Shown: positions 45,501-53,098, counted from the first letter of the stretch. The stretch is 64,000 nucleotides of DNA from Flavobacterium sp. UBA7680 (GCF_002482975.1 NZ_DLHA01000017.1:139336-203335), one strand, 5' to 3'. Numbers and translations are program-made. Notes: generated from the letters alone by a model not told the origin.

Positions 45501-45983
45501 TTTCATTACTTTCAATGCTGCCGTATCAATTTCTGTTCGCAGTAAATCGGTTTTGGGATCAATAAAAAACCATTCCGGGACTACCATATTGAGTTTGTCA
45601 ATATTTTTTTGGAGTGAAAACAAACTCTGAGGATCCCAGTCGACATAAAAAGCAGCCCGAACTTCTTCAGTAGTTTTTGGTGCAATTGGCTGTTTTCGTA
45701 ATTTTTCTATTTTCTTTTTTTCTCTTAAGAAATAATCAAATCCTTTAAACTTTTTGAGTTCTTTATCACTTAAATCTTTTGGTGTAATGGGATTTTCAAG
45801 GCTATGTCCGGCTCGGCTGCTGTTGGCTAAAAGTGGCAAAGGCGGCTTTAATCCTCTTTTTAAAGTGATAAAAAAAATGGGAACCATTAAAATAAGAAGA
45901 AACAAAATAAGCCTGCTTGACCATTGAAATGTTTTCCAGCGTTTTTGGGTAACCGTCTGAAATATTTGTTTTTTATCATCCAT
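42588..45983 (-). CDS. GH18-like/polysaccharide deacetylase/glycosyltransferase 2 fusion
   Basis: 1131 residues in three parts. After a TM anchor (about 24-41), a GH18-like domain (about 105-425) has GINIDFEEF near 219 (Asp/Glu of the DxxDxDxE motif). A NodB deacetylase (about 490-690) has LTFDDGPDPTYTPQ, the metal pair GNHTFTH, FRAPYNAD and ILLHDAGG. A second TM region (about 720-755) leads to a processive GT2 (about 770-1030) with VSIIVPAYNEE, FVDDGSKD (803), CIDADTQL, AEDCDL and QRFRW (988), and more TMs to the end. It likely makes, deacetylates and trims a hexosamine polysaccharide at the envelope. Confidence 0.9.
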   Translation of the reverse strand: MDDKKQIFQTVTQKRWKTFQWSSRLILFLLILMVPIFFITLKRGLKPPLPLLANSSRAGHSLENPITPKDLSDKELKKFKGFDYFLREKKKIEKLRKQPIAPKTTEEVRAAFYVDWDPQSLFSLQKNIDKLNMVVPEWFFIDPKTDLLRTEIDTAALKVMKKGKVKILPLINNINESLGEGEFDGDLIHRILHDKNKRERLINDIVKALKKYDLQGINIDFEEFKENSDEPIIAFQKALYEKLHPLGYLVSQDIMASDDDFNVKALAKYNDYMFLMAYDEHYAGSVPGDVSSQKWIERIVDKTAQEIPSEKIILCFAGYGYDWQEKQEGETITYDQAIAIAKQHNATIKFDNNSYSNSYNYKDSNGKKHVVNFEDAATNFNTIRFSDEYGLGGTALWRLGSEDQRLWSFYQRSLTDESINKKPFDFNIMKRVDTRIESPAYIGDGEILNVIAAPAAGKIELEINNDEDIITEQKYVELPTKYVISKFGNVNKQVILTFDDGPDPTYTPQILDILKREKVPAVFFVIGIQGEDNIPLLQRIYKEGHEIGNHTFTHPNIALVSPERAAKEMETTRLLIEAVTGKSTVLFRAPYNADAEPTTEAELKPIALSKAQNYYTVGESIDPNDWEKGVSADSVYIRTIQQYEANPDKGIILLHDAGGNREATVTALPRIIKYFKDKHIQFTTVAHLLGKTKDEIMPEAKGPFISVDNFIFDFGYWFGHFITATFWVAIFLGFFRIALMAIMAFIKKWKDHRHPPVYKPSNGVLPKVSIIVPAYNEEINAVKTIENLLGQDYPDFDIVFVDDGSKDKTFAMINEAFGNNPKVKVNTKPNGGKASALNYGIKLTQNEYVVCIDADTQLKTDAISQLMKGFTIQLKDNEEIGAIAGNVKVGNENTMLTKWQSIEYTTAQNFDRRAFDLINGITVVPGAIGAFKKEAIEKAGGFTTDTLAEDCDLTIRILRNDYRIINCIEAVAITEAPESLKEFMKQRFRWSYGIMQAFFKNRDACFNPRYKGLGMVALPNILLFQIVLPIFAPLADLILILSLIWNFNDPDSLHKILVYYIAFMVVDMLVSVIAFIFEKEKLTKLIWLIPQRFVYRQLMYVILFRALRRAIKGESQSWGVLTRTGNVATVK

Positions 45984-46265
45984 ATATTTTACTTTTTTAG
46001 GTAAATACTATTAAAAGATAAATCAAAAAAATAATTGTAAATCTTGAAGATTTAGACAACTTGATAAAATTCTGCTTTTTCTATTATGAAATATTTATCT
46101 TACAAATGTAATTTAATTTAGATACAAAACTAGTGTTGATAAATGAAGATAAAATTAGCAGACTGTATTTTCGGAGCAGAAACTATAGAATAAAATTACG
46201 AAAGAAAAAGTTCAAAAAAACAACAAAACACAACAAAGCTTACTGACTAACAAATAAATACAAAA
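45984..46265. other. Upstream region of the GH18/NodB/GT2 gene
   Basis: About 280 bp, AT-rich, no gene. A minus-strand -7 box TACATTTG lies at 46103-46110, about 120 bp before the start at 45983. Confidence 0.45.
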
Positions 46266-46267
46266 AA

Positions 46268-46427
46268 GACCTCAATTTCTTGAGGTCTTTCTTTATGTTT
46301 GTTTTCGCCACAGATTAAAAGGATTAGCACTGATTTTTTCTATACATAAACTTTGACAAAGTTTTAAAATTTTGTCAAAGTTCTTCAAACTGAAATCTTT
46401 TTAATCCTTTTAATCTGTGGCAAAAAA
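46268..46427. repeat. Noncoding repeat with terminator (copy B)
   Basis: Same order as copy A: hairpin GACCTCAATTTCTTGAGGTC, then CGCCACAGATTAAAAGGATT, the TTTGACAAAG/TTTGTCAAAG pair, and AATCCTTTTAATCTGTGG. Ends two bases before the stop of the gene 46429-46881. Confidence 0.8.
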
Positions 46428-46428
46428 A

Positions 46429-46881
46429 TTATTTCAATCTAACACTCCATTCAAAATCCATTTCTGAAACCTGAACACCTTCTTCATTAGTTCCTATCGA
46501 TTTCATCCAGAAGGTTTGTCCCTCGCCTGTTGCGATTGTCTGCTGAATGGCTTCGGCAATTAAATGTCCGTCGTTGCATACAAAAGTTATTCTTCCGGTT
46601 GCTTTTTTGGTAAAGTTTCCTTTATTATTAGCGACAAGCATCGAGATTTTTTTACCGCTTTGTTCTATTTGTGAAATAACCAAAGCGCCTGTTGTTAACT
46701 CAGCCGCCATTGCCTGAACTGCAAAATACATTGAATTAAAAGGGTTTTGATTTATCCAGCGGTGTTTTACACTTACTACACATCTGTCTTTGTCGATTGC
46801 TTTTACACGTACGCCGCAAAAGTATGCCGACGGTAATTTGAATAATACAAATTTGTTAAGTTTAGATACAGATATTGCCAT
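46429..46881 (-). CDS. DUF4442 (hotdog-fold thioesterase-like) protein
   Basis: 150 residues. The hotdog fold of DUF4442/PaaI relatives is suggested by FKLPSAYFCGVRVKAIDKDRCVVSVKHRWINQNPFNSMYFAVQAMAAELTTGALVI, including the helix start NPFNSMYF that carries the usual active-site Asn, and by a strand ending QTFWMKSIGTNEEGVQVSEMDFEWSVRLK. Likely acts on an acyl thioester in the cytoplasm; substrate unknown. Confidence 0.8.
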   Translation of the reverse strand: MAISVSKLNKFVLFKLPSAYFCGVRVKAIDKDRCVVSVKHRWINQNPFNSMYFAVQAMAAELTTGALVISQIEQSGKKISMLVANNKGNFTKKATGRITFVCNDGHLIAEAIQQTIATGEGQTFWMKSIGTNEEGVQVSEMDFEWSVRLK

Positions 46882-47075
46882 TTGATATATTTTTTATGTA
46901 AAAATACAAAAAAACTATGCACGCACAATAAATTGACATTACTTTCTAAAACCATCAGTAAAATCAATACTTCGCAATGATTTTCAGTTAATTATATATC
47001 TTAAATTAATTTTTAATTTGTTAAAATTTTGTTAATAATTAGTACTATGTAAAACAAGATACTGTCTTTTAGATA

Positions 47076-47083
47076 TATATTTG
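47076..47083 (+). promoter_or_regulatory. -7 promoter box of the DUF4870 gene
   Basis: TATATTTG, 49 bp before ATG 47133. Confidence 0.5.
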
Positions 47084-47132
47084 CATAAGAAATTACTATA
47101 TGCTTTTAATCACTCAATCAAAACCACTCATC

Positions 47133-47591
47133 ATGGAAAAATCATCAGAAAAGAATACTTCGGCATTCGCACATTTAAGTACATTAAGTCAATACATTAT
47201 TCCGTTTGGAAATTATATTTTTCCAATCATCATTTGGTCAAGTTATAAAGACAAATCGGAGTTTGTAGATCATCACGGAAAACAAGCTTTGAACTTTCAG
47301 TTAAGTTTATTGCTTTACACGTTAATCTTAGCTTTAATCGCAATCCCGGTTTTTGTTACGGTTTTTTTACAAAACCTTCCAATCGAAGCTGTTTTTAATG
47401 ACAATGAAGATTTCTACATCAGAAATTTCAATTTTGAAGGAAACATTGGCCTTTTAAGTATTGGAGCTACGGCAGTAGTACTTTTTGGACTTTTAAAATT
47501 TGTTGAATTCTTTTTAGTGATTTATGCTTCTATAAAAGCTTCAAACGGAGAATTATACAAATATCCGTTAACGATTTCTTTTATAAAGTAA
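47133..47591 (+). CDS. DUF4870 domain membrane protein
   Basis: 152 residues from ATG 47133 (MEKSSEKNTSAFAHLSTLSQYIIPFGNYIFPIIIWSSYKDKSEFVDHHGKQALNFQLS), the standard DUF4870 N-terminal half with the conserved YIxPxGNxIxPxxIW and HxKQALNFQLS. Three or four membrane segments. Usually encoded beside PadR/PspC genes as here. Function unknown. Confidence 0.88.
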   Translation: MEKSSEKNTSAFAHLSTLSQYIIPFGNYIFPIIIWSSYKDKSEFVDHHGKQALNFQLSLLLYTLILALIAIPVFVTVFLQNLPIEAVFNDNEDFYIRNFNFEGNIGLLSIGATAVVLFGLLKFVEFFLVIYASIKASNGELYKYPLTISFIK

Positions 47592-47713
47592 CACTTCGAC
47601 TTCGCTCAGTGTGACAAAAGGTTAAAGGTTATAGCACAAAAACAATCAATCATCAATCAATTATCATCAATCAAAAAACGAATTGTTCAATCTAAAAAAA
47701 ACAAAATGAAATT

Positions 47714-48046
47714 ATGAACATTGAAAACACAAAAGCACAGATGCGCAAAGGTGTTCTTGAGTTTTGCATCTTATCTGTTCTAAAAGAAAAAGACGCATAT
47801 ACATCTGAAATATTAGACACTTTAAAAAACGCAAAATTACTAGTTGTTGAGGGAACAGTTTATCCGCTTTTAACTAGATTGAAAAACGACGGTTTACTAA
47901 ATTATCGATGGGAAGAATCGACATCTGGACCACCAAGAAAATATTATGGATTAACCGAAATAGGGCAAACATTTTTAAACGAACTTAGCGGTACCTGGAC
48001 AGAATTGTCTGACGCCGTAAAACTAATCACCAATCAAAATCAATAA
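47714..48046 (+). CDS. PadR family transcriptional regulator
   Basis: 110 residues. Winged HTH of PadR: MRKGVLEFCILSVLKEKDAYTSEILDTLKNAKLLVVEGTVYPLLTRLKNDGLLNYRWEESTSGPPRKYYGLTEIG. Starts the unit with the PspC gene (3 bp gap) and probably represses it until membrane or antimicrobial stress occurs, as for LmrR-type PadR genes. Confidence 0.93.
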   Translation: MNIENTKAQMRKGVLEFCILSVLKEKDAYTSEILDTLKNAKLLVVEGTVYPLLTRLKNDGLLNYRWEESTSGPPRKYYGLTEIGQTFLNELSGTWTELSDAVKLITNQNQ

Positions 48047-48049
48047 GTC

Positions 48050-49795
48050 ATGAACAAAACAGTAAATATTAACTTAGGCGGTATGTTTTTTCACATCGAT
48101 GAAGATGCATATTTAAAATTGACACGCTATTTTGACGCTATAAAACGATCACTTAACAACTCGTCTGGACAGGATGAAATTATTAAAGATATCGAAATGC
48201 GTGTTTCTGAATTATTAACAGAAAAACAAAAAAGCGAGAAACATGTTGTTGGACTGAAAGACGTTGACGAAGTGATTGCGGTGATGGGACAACCTGAAGA
48301 TTATATCATTGACGAGGAAGAAAAATCAAATCAGTCTTTTAATAATTATAGTGGAAGAAGTCACAAAAAATTATACCGTGACAAAGAAAATGGTATGATT
48401 GGCGGTGTTGCAACTGGTTTGGCTCACTATTTTGGAATTGATGCTGTATGGATCAAAATCGTATTCTTAATATTCGTTTTTGCAGGTTTTGGAACTGGGA
48501 TTTTAGCTTATTTCGTTCTTTGGATTGTAACGCCTGAGGCTATTACAACTTCTGAAAAACTAGAAATGACAGGTGAACCGGTTACGATTTCGAACATTGA
48601 AAAAAAAGTTCGTGAAGAAATAGATTCATTGTCTGATAAATTTAAAAATGCAGATTATGACAAAATGGGAAACCAGGTAAAGTCGGGAGCTGAGAGAATA
48701 AGTAGTTCATTTGGAGACTTTATCATCACGGTTTTTAAAATCTTCGCTAAATTTTTAGGAGTAATTTTAATCATATCTGGTATTGCGGTTTTAATCATGT
48801 TAATGGTTGGGGTTTTTACCTTAGGAACGAATGCTTTTGTTGATTTCCCTTGGCAGAATTTTATTGAAGCCGGAAACTTTACAGAATATCCTATTTGGTC
48901 TTTTGGTTTATTAATGCTTTTTGTATTTGGGATTCCGTTTTTCTTCTTAACATTATTAGGATTTAAATTGTTGTCTCCAAACTTAAAATCAATTGGTAAC
49001 ATTACAAAATATACTTTATTAGCCGTATGGATTATTGCTCTTGCAATCGCAATTAGTATTGGAATTAAACAAGCTACAGAGATCTCTCGCGACAATAAAG
49101 TGGTAGAAAAGAAAATAATTGGTATTACTCCAAAAGATACTTTGTATGTAAAATTCAGATACAATGACTATTACGCTAAAGATTTATATCGCCACGGAGA
49201 TTTTCAATTTGTACAGGATTCAGCTGGAAATGATTTGATCTATTCAACAGATGTTCGTTTACATGTTTTACGTACTGATGAAGCTTCTCCTTATATTCAG
49301 ATAGAAAAAAGCGCTAGAGGAAATTCATTAACTAACGCTAAAAAAAGAGCAGAAAAAATCAATTTTAAATACCAGGTTAGTGGAAATCGTTTAATTTTGG
49401 ATAATTATTTTCTGACAGATGTTAAAAACAAATTCAGAGGTCAGGAAGTAGATGTGTTCTTATATTTACCAGAAGGTCAATTATTTAAACCAGATGCATC
49501 AATACAAGAATATGATGATACTGACGATAATTTCTTTAACTTACACTTTAGCGGAAATTACAACTATAAAGTAGAAGGTTCAAAAATTAAATGTTTGAAC
49601 TGCCCTGCAGAAGAAATGGACGATGAAGATCATGACGGAGATTATAATGAAGATTACAATGAAGAAAATCATATTGAAAAAGATACTGTAAACGAAGTTT
49701 CTATTAAAGTAAATGGAAAAGAAATTTTAAACGGTAAAAAAACTAACGGAAAGCTAACCACTGATAAAAACGGAGTTATAATTAAAATTAACTAA
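48050..49795 (+). CDS. PspC domain membrane protein
   Basis: 581 residues. N-terminal cytoplasmic region with ISEL-type helices, then the PspC domain (about 103-170: RSHKKLYRDKENGMIGGVATGLAHYFGIDAVWIKIVFLIFVFAGFGTGILAYFVLWIVTPE), further TMs (about 225-340), and a periplasmic beta-rich C-terminal half that resembles DUF2807-type strands (DTLYVKFRYNDYYAKDLYR; NRLILDNYFLTDVKNKFRGQEVDVFLYLPEG). A Cys pair CLNCPAEE and an acidic stretch precede the end. A membrane-stress sensor or protector. Confidence 0.9.
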   Translation: MNKTVNINLGGMFFHIDEDAYLKLTRYFDAIKRSLNNSSGQDEIIKDIEMRVSELLTEKQKSEKHVVGLKDVDEVIAVMGQPEDYIIDEEEKSNQSFNNYSGRSHKKLYRDKENGMIGGVATGLAHYFGIDAVWIKIVFLIFVFAGFGTGILAYFVLWIVTPEAITTSEKLEMTGEPVTISNIEKKVREEIDSLSDKFKNADYDKMGNQVKSGAERISSSFGDFIITVFKIFAKFLGVILIISGIAVLIMLMVGVFTLGTNAFVDFPWQNFIEAGNFTEYPIWSFGLLMLFVFGIPFFFLTLLGFKLLSPNLKSIGNITKYTLLAVWIIALAIAISIGIKQATEISRDNKVVEKKIIGITPKDTLYVKFRYNDYYAKDLYRHGDFQFVQDSAGNDLIYSTDVRLHVLRTDEASPYIQIEKSARGNSLTNAKKRAEKINFKYQVSGNRLILDNYFLTDVKNKFRGQEVDVFLYLPEGQLFKPDASIQEYDDTDDNFFNLHFSGNYNYKVEGSKIKCLNCPAEEMDDEDHDGDYNEDYNEENHIEKDTVNEVSIKVNGKEILNGKKTNGKLTTDKNGVIIKIN

Positions 49796-49798
49796 GCC

Positions 49799-50536
49799 AT
49801 GATAAAAATAATCATTCATATTACGAAATTTGTTATTGCCACAATTACTGCACTATTGTTTGCTTCATGTAATGACTTTAACATGAAAACAATTGAAGGC
49901 AGCGGCAATGTAACGACTGAAAAAAGAATTGTTCAGGGAGATTTTAAAAACATCGAAGTAAGCAATGCAATAGATTTGGTTATTCAGCAATCTGATTCGG
50001 TAGACATTACAGTTGAAGCTGATGATAATTTGCAGAAAGAAATCATTACAAAAGTTGAAAACGGAACTTTGATCATTGAATGCAAATTCTCTTCTTTCCG
50101 TAACGTAACTCAGAAAAAAGTAACGGTAAAAATGCCTCATGTGAGCAGAGTTGAAGCATCGAGCGCTGCGAGTGTGTTAAGCAAAAATACACTTCAGGGA
50201 GAAAACATAGAATTAGAAACTTCAAGTGCAGCTTCAATGCATGTAGATGTAGAGTCTGATAATATTTCTTGTAATTCAAGCAGCGGAAGCTCAATTGACA
50301 TTAAAGGAAAAGCATTAAAAGTACAGACTTCAGCGTCAAGCGGATCTTCAATCGAAGCGGGAAAATTATTAGCAAATGACGTTGATGCCGATGTTTCGAG
50401 CGGAGCAGTTATAAATGTTCATCCAATTTTAAAATTAAAAGCACAAGCGAGCAGCGGCGGGAACATTAACTATAACAATGTTCCAAAGACTATCGAGAAA
50501 ACAGCAAGTTCTGGAGGAAGCGTTAGTCAAAGCTAA
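49799..50536 (+). CDS. DUF2807 (head GIN domain) lipoprotein
   Basis: 245 residues. Signal with lipobox LFASC (about residue 23). DUF2807 region: GSGNVTTEKRIVQGDFKNIEVSNAIDLVIQQSDSVDITVEADDNLQKEIITKVENGTLII, then a parallel beta-helix of Ser-rich short repeats (SSAASVLSKNTL, SSAASMHVDV, SSGSSIDIKG, SSGSSIEAGK, SSGGNINY). Four bp after the PspC gene. Probable outer-membrane surface or periplasmic adhesin-like lipoprotein in the stress unit. Confidence 0.9.
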   Translation: MIKIIIHITKFVIATITALLFASCNDFNMKTIEGSGNVTTEKRIVQGDFKNIEVSNAIDLVIQQSDSVDITVEADDNLQKEIITKVENGTLIIECKFSSFRNVTQKKVTVKMPHVSRVEASSAASVLSKNTLQGENIELETSSAASMHVDVESDNISCNSSSGSSIDIKGKALKVQTSASSGSSIEAGKLLANDVDADVSSGAVINVHPILKLKAQASSGGNINYNNVPKTIEKTASSGGSVSQS

Positions 50537-50592
50537 CATTTTTAAACTGTTAAATATAAAAGAAATCATTCATCTAAAGTGGATGATTTTTT

Positions 50593-50600
50593 TATATTTG
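50593..50600 (+). promoter_or_regulatory. -7 promoter box of the second DUF2807 gene
   Basis: TATATTTG, 21 bp before ATG 50622 and directly after a weak hairpin at 50563-50592, so this gene probably has its own promoter. Confidence 0.5.
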
Positions 50601-50621
50601 TCAAAATCAAATCTAAAATAA

Positions 50622-51455
50622 ATGAAAAAAAATACAGCCCTGTTCCTACTGCTTTTGGTTACAACATTAACTTTTGCTCAAAAGAGAGAAAAAGTAAAAG
50701 GATCTAAAATTGTAACTACCTCTATTAAAGACGTAGGAAGTTTTGATGCTCTTGAAGCCGATGATAATATTGAAGTTTATCTTGAAAAAGGAGAAAAAAA
50801 CGAAATCAAAATTGAAGCCGATGACAATCTTCATGAAATCATTGGAATGGATTTAAGAGATAAAACGCTTCGTTTATACACATCAAAAGAAAGTACAATT
50901 TTCAAAAAGCTTTCTGTAAAAATCACTTATACGAGTTCATTAACTAAAGTAATTGCAAAAAATGAGGCAAAAATTTATGCCATTCAGGAAGTTCAATTAG
51001 ATGATATTACTTTTAGTAGTTTTGATTATTCCAGATTGTACCTGAATGTTAATTCAAAAAAATTCAATTTAATTGCTGATGACAAATCAAGAACAGAATT
51101 AAACTTAAAAGCTGATGACGGAAGTTTACAATTGAGCAAAAGTTCTTCTATTAAAACTTTGGTTTCTGCCACTAAATTTAAATGTGATTTGTACCAAAAA
51201 GCAAATGCTACTATTGAAGGAATTGCCGAAAAAGCGACAATCCGTTTAGATAATAATTCGGTTTTCACTGGAACAAAATTTACTTTGAAAGATGCGAATG
51301 TAACGGCTGAAAGTAATTCTGTTGGAAGTATTTTAGCCGAAACTACGGTTTCTATTGCCGTTGGTGATAAAGCAGAATTATCTTTATTCGGAAATCCAAA
51401 AATTGAATTAACTCGTTTCTCTGAAGAAGCTAAGCTGATTAAGAAAATTAAATAA
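50622..51455 (+). CDS. DUF2807 (head GIN domain) secreted protein
   Basis: 277 residues with signal peptide (MKKNTALFLLLLVTTLTFAQ) but no lipobox Cys. It resembles the previous gene: GSKIVTTSIKDVGSFDALEADDNIEVYLEKGEKNEIKIEADDNLHEIIGMDLRDKTLRL, followed by a beta-helix of short strands. It appears to be a diverged paralogue of the lipoprotein gene. Confidence 0.88.
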   Translation: MKKNTALFLLLLVTTLTFAQKREKVKGSKIVTTSIKDVGSFDALEADDNIEVYLEKGEKNEIKIEADDNLHEIIGMDLRDKTLRLYTSKESTIFKKLSVKITYTSSLTKVIAKNEAKIYAIQEVQLDDITFSSFDYSRLYLNVNSKKFNLIADDKSRTELNLKADDGSLQLSKSSSIKTLVSATKFKCDLYQKANATIEGIAEKATIRLDNNSVFTGTKFTLKDANVTAESNSVGSILAETTVSIAVGDKAELSLFGNPKIELTRFSEEAKLIKKIK

Positions 51456-51456
51456 T

Positions 51457-51611
51457 TTGTTTCAAGTTTTCTTTGTTTCAGGTTTCAAGTTGAAAATAGG
51501 AACGCTAATTATAAAAAAAATCCCGGTCTAAAATTTAGACCGGGATTTTTTATTTTTAAGTTTTACGTTCCAATAACTTGAAACAAAAAAAACCTGAAAC
51601 CTGAAACAAAC
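51457..51611. repeat. Nested GTTTCAAG-type inverted repeat around a strong terminator
   Basis: Left side has GTTTCAGGTTTCAAG near 51475-51492; right side has AACTTGAAAC and CCTGAAACCTGAAAC near 51575-51607. The core 51516-51550 is a strong hairpin AAAAATCCCGGTCTAAA/TTTAGACCGGGATTTTT serving both convergent genes. Same sequence family as 63290-63344. Confidence 0.75.
51516..51550. terminator. Bidirectional intrinsic terminator
   Basis: Stem TCCCGGTCTAAA/TTTAGACCGGGA with flanking A and T runs, between DUF2807 (+) and trxB (-). Confidence 0.9.
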
Positions 51612-52559
51612 TTAATCCTTTGAAGCTAAATAACGTTCTGCGTCAAGTGCAGCCATACAACCAGTACCTGCAGCAGTAATTGCCTGACGGTAAACGTGAT
51701 CTGCAGCATCTCCGGCTACGAAAACACCTGCTACATTTGTATTCGAAGTTCCCGGTGTATTTATGATATATCCGGTTTCGTCAAGAGTGATGTAATCTTT
51801 AAAAATATCTGTGTTTGGTTTGTGACCAATTGCTACGAAAAATCCTGTTGCAGGAATTTCAATAGTCTCACCAGTTGTTTTATTTAAAGCTTTAATAGCA
51901 TGTACTACATTTGAATCTCCTAAAACTTCAACAGTATCGTGATTCATTAAAATCTCGATATTTTCTGTTTTACGAACACGTTCTTCCATAATTTTTGAAG
52001 CTCTGAATTTCTCGCTTCTTACTAACATCGTTACTTTTTTACAAAGTTTAGATAAGTAATGTGCTTCTTCACAAGCAGAATCTCCTGCTCCAACAATGAC
52101 AACTTCTTGATTACGGTAGAAAAATCCGTCGCAGACAGCGCAGGCAGAAACGCCGCCTCCCATATTTAAATAATGCTGTTCTGATGGTAATCCCAAATAT
52201 TTAGCTGTAGCACCTGTAGAAATAATAACAGTTTCACAGTGCAATTCGATTGAATCGTTAATCCAAACTTTATGAATATCTCCAGAAAAATCAACTTTTG
52301 TAGCCCAGCCATCACGAATATCAGCACCAAAACGTTTTGCTTGTTCTTGTAACTGAACCATCATTTCTGGTCCTGTAACACCATCAACATAACCAGGGAA
52401 ATTTTCTACTTCATTAGTCGTTGTCAACTGACCTCCAGGCTGCATACCTTGATATAAAACCGGATTCATGTTTGCTCTGGCTGCATAAATTGCTGCAGTA
52501 TAACCTGCAGGGCCAGAACCTATAATAAGGCATTTAATTTTTTCTATTGTATCTGACAT
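51612..52559 (-). CDS. trxB: Thioredoxin-disulfide reductase
   Basis: 315 residues from ATG 52559 (MSDTIEKIKCLIIGSGPAGYTAAIYAARA); nine upstream codons are not family-like. FAD-binding GSGPAGYTAA (14-23), redox-active pair SACAVCDG (Cys140, Cys143), NADPH-binding VIVGAGDSACEEAHYLSKL, and C-terminal FAD motif GVFVAGDAADHVYRQAITAAGTGCMAALDAERYL. Cytoplasmic flavoenzyme that reduces thioredoxin with NADPH. Single gene. Confidence 0.97.
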   Translation of the reverse strand: MSDTIEKIKCLIIGSGPAGYTAAIYAARANMNPVLYQGMQPGGQLTTTNEVENFPGYVDGVTGPEMMVQLQEQAKRFGADIRDGWATKVDFSGDIHKVWINDSIELHCETVIISTGATAKYLGLPSEQHYLNMGGGVSACAVCDGFFYRNQEVVIVGAGDSACEEAHYLSKLCKKVTMLVRSEKFRASKIMEERVRKTENIEILMNHDTVEVLGDSNVVHAIKALNKTTGETIEIPATGFFVAIGHKPNTDIFKDYITLDETGYIINTPGTSNTNVAGVFVAGDAADHVYRQAITAAGTGCMAALDAERYLASKD

Positions 52560-52673
52560 AATGTGTATTGTTTTTTTGTGATGCAAATGTAAACTTTATT
52601 ATAAAAAATAACACCGAAAATAAATCTGAAATAGCTATCTCAAAATAAGTTTTATTTATTTTGAAATTTTCCT

Positions 52674-52702
52674 TTTGTAAACGAATTTTATTTATATCTT
52701 TG
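52674..52702 (+). promoter_or_regulatory. tRNA-Pro promoter
   Basis: -33 TTTG (52674-52677) and -7 TATCTTTG (52695-52702) with a 17-bp spacer, ten bases before the mature tRNA 5' end. The clearest Bacteroidota promoter in the window. Confidence 0.75.
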
Positions 52703-52712
52703 CATCCGCTTT

Positions 52713-52790
52713 CGGGGTGTAGCGTAGCCCGGTTATCGCGCCTGCTTTGGGAGCAGGAGGCCGCAGGTTCGAATCCTGCCACCCCGACCA
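52713..52790 (+). tRNA. tRNA-Pro (anticodon TGG)
   Basis: Cloverleaf by eye: acceptor CGGGGTG (52713-52719) pairs with CACCCCG (52780-52786). D-arm GCG/CGC. Anticodon arm CCTGC-TTTGGGA-GCAGG with anticodon TGG at 52748-52750. Short variable loop AGGCC. T-arm GCAGG-TTCGAAT-CCTGC. Discriminator A plus encoded CCA. Confidence 0.97.
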
Positions 52791-52826
52791 AAAGTCTTTT
52801 CATTTACTTGAAAAGACTTTTTTTTT
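52791..52826 (+). terminator. tRNA-Pro terminator
   Basis: AAAGTCTTTTCA-(TTTACT)-TGAAAAGACTTT and a T-run immediately after the CCA end. Related hairpins recur at 52880-52916 and 53027-53058. Confidence 0.85.
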
Positions 52827-52856
52827 GCAACAAACTGAAATATAAAATCATAGAAT

Positions 52857-53098
52857 AGAACGGTTATCACGTCCCGACTAAAATCTTTCCATTTACTTGG
52901 AAAGACTTTTTTTTTTGCAATAAACTGAAAAATAAAATCATAGCATAGAACGATTATCACATCCCGATTGAAAATCGGGAAGACCACAGGTTCTCCAGAA
53001 AGCTTTCGGGATTGCCACCCCGACCAAAAGTCTTTTCATTTACTTGAAAAGCCTTTTTTTGCTTTAAACCCAACTTACAATTGAAAGGTTATCGCGCC
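52857..53098 (+). pseudogene. Decayed partial copies of tRNA-Pro and its terminator
   Basis: Three remnants follow the intact gene. 52861-52916: D-arm piece CGGTTATCACG joined directly to TCCCGACTA and a terminator copy. 52951-53058: CGATTATCAC, a palindrome in the anticodon position (52962-52980), CCACAGGTTC, a second palindrome in the T-loop (52994-53011), then an intact tRNA 3' end and terminator. 53087-53098: GGTTATCGCGCC only. A 39-bp stretch is identical at 52777-52815 and 53013-53051. None can fold as a working tRNA. Confidence 0.8.

Noticed and set aside
50563..50592. Strong terminator between the two DUF2807 genes
   Set aside because: Only a 7-bp stem with a long loop can be drawn; treated as weak and not listed as a feature.
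52733..52987. Minus-strand frame across tRNA-Pro with Phe/Lys repeats
   Set aside because: It is a reading of the tRNA and its duplicated terminators, not a gene.
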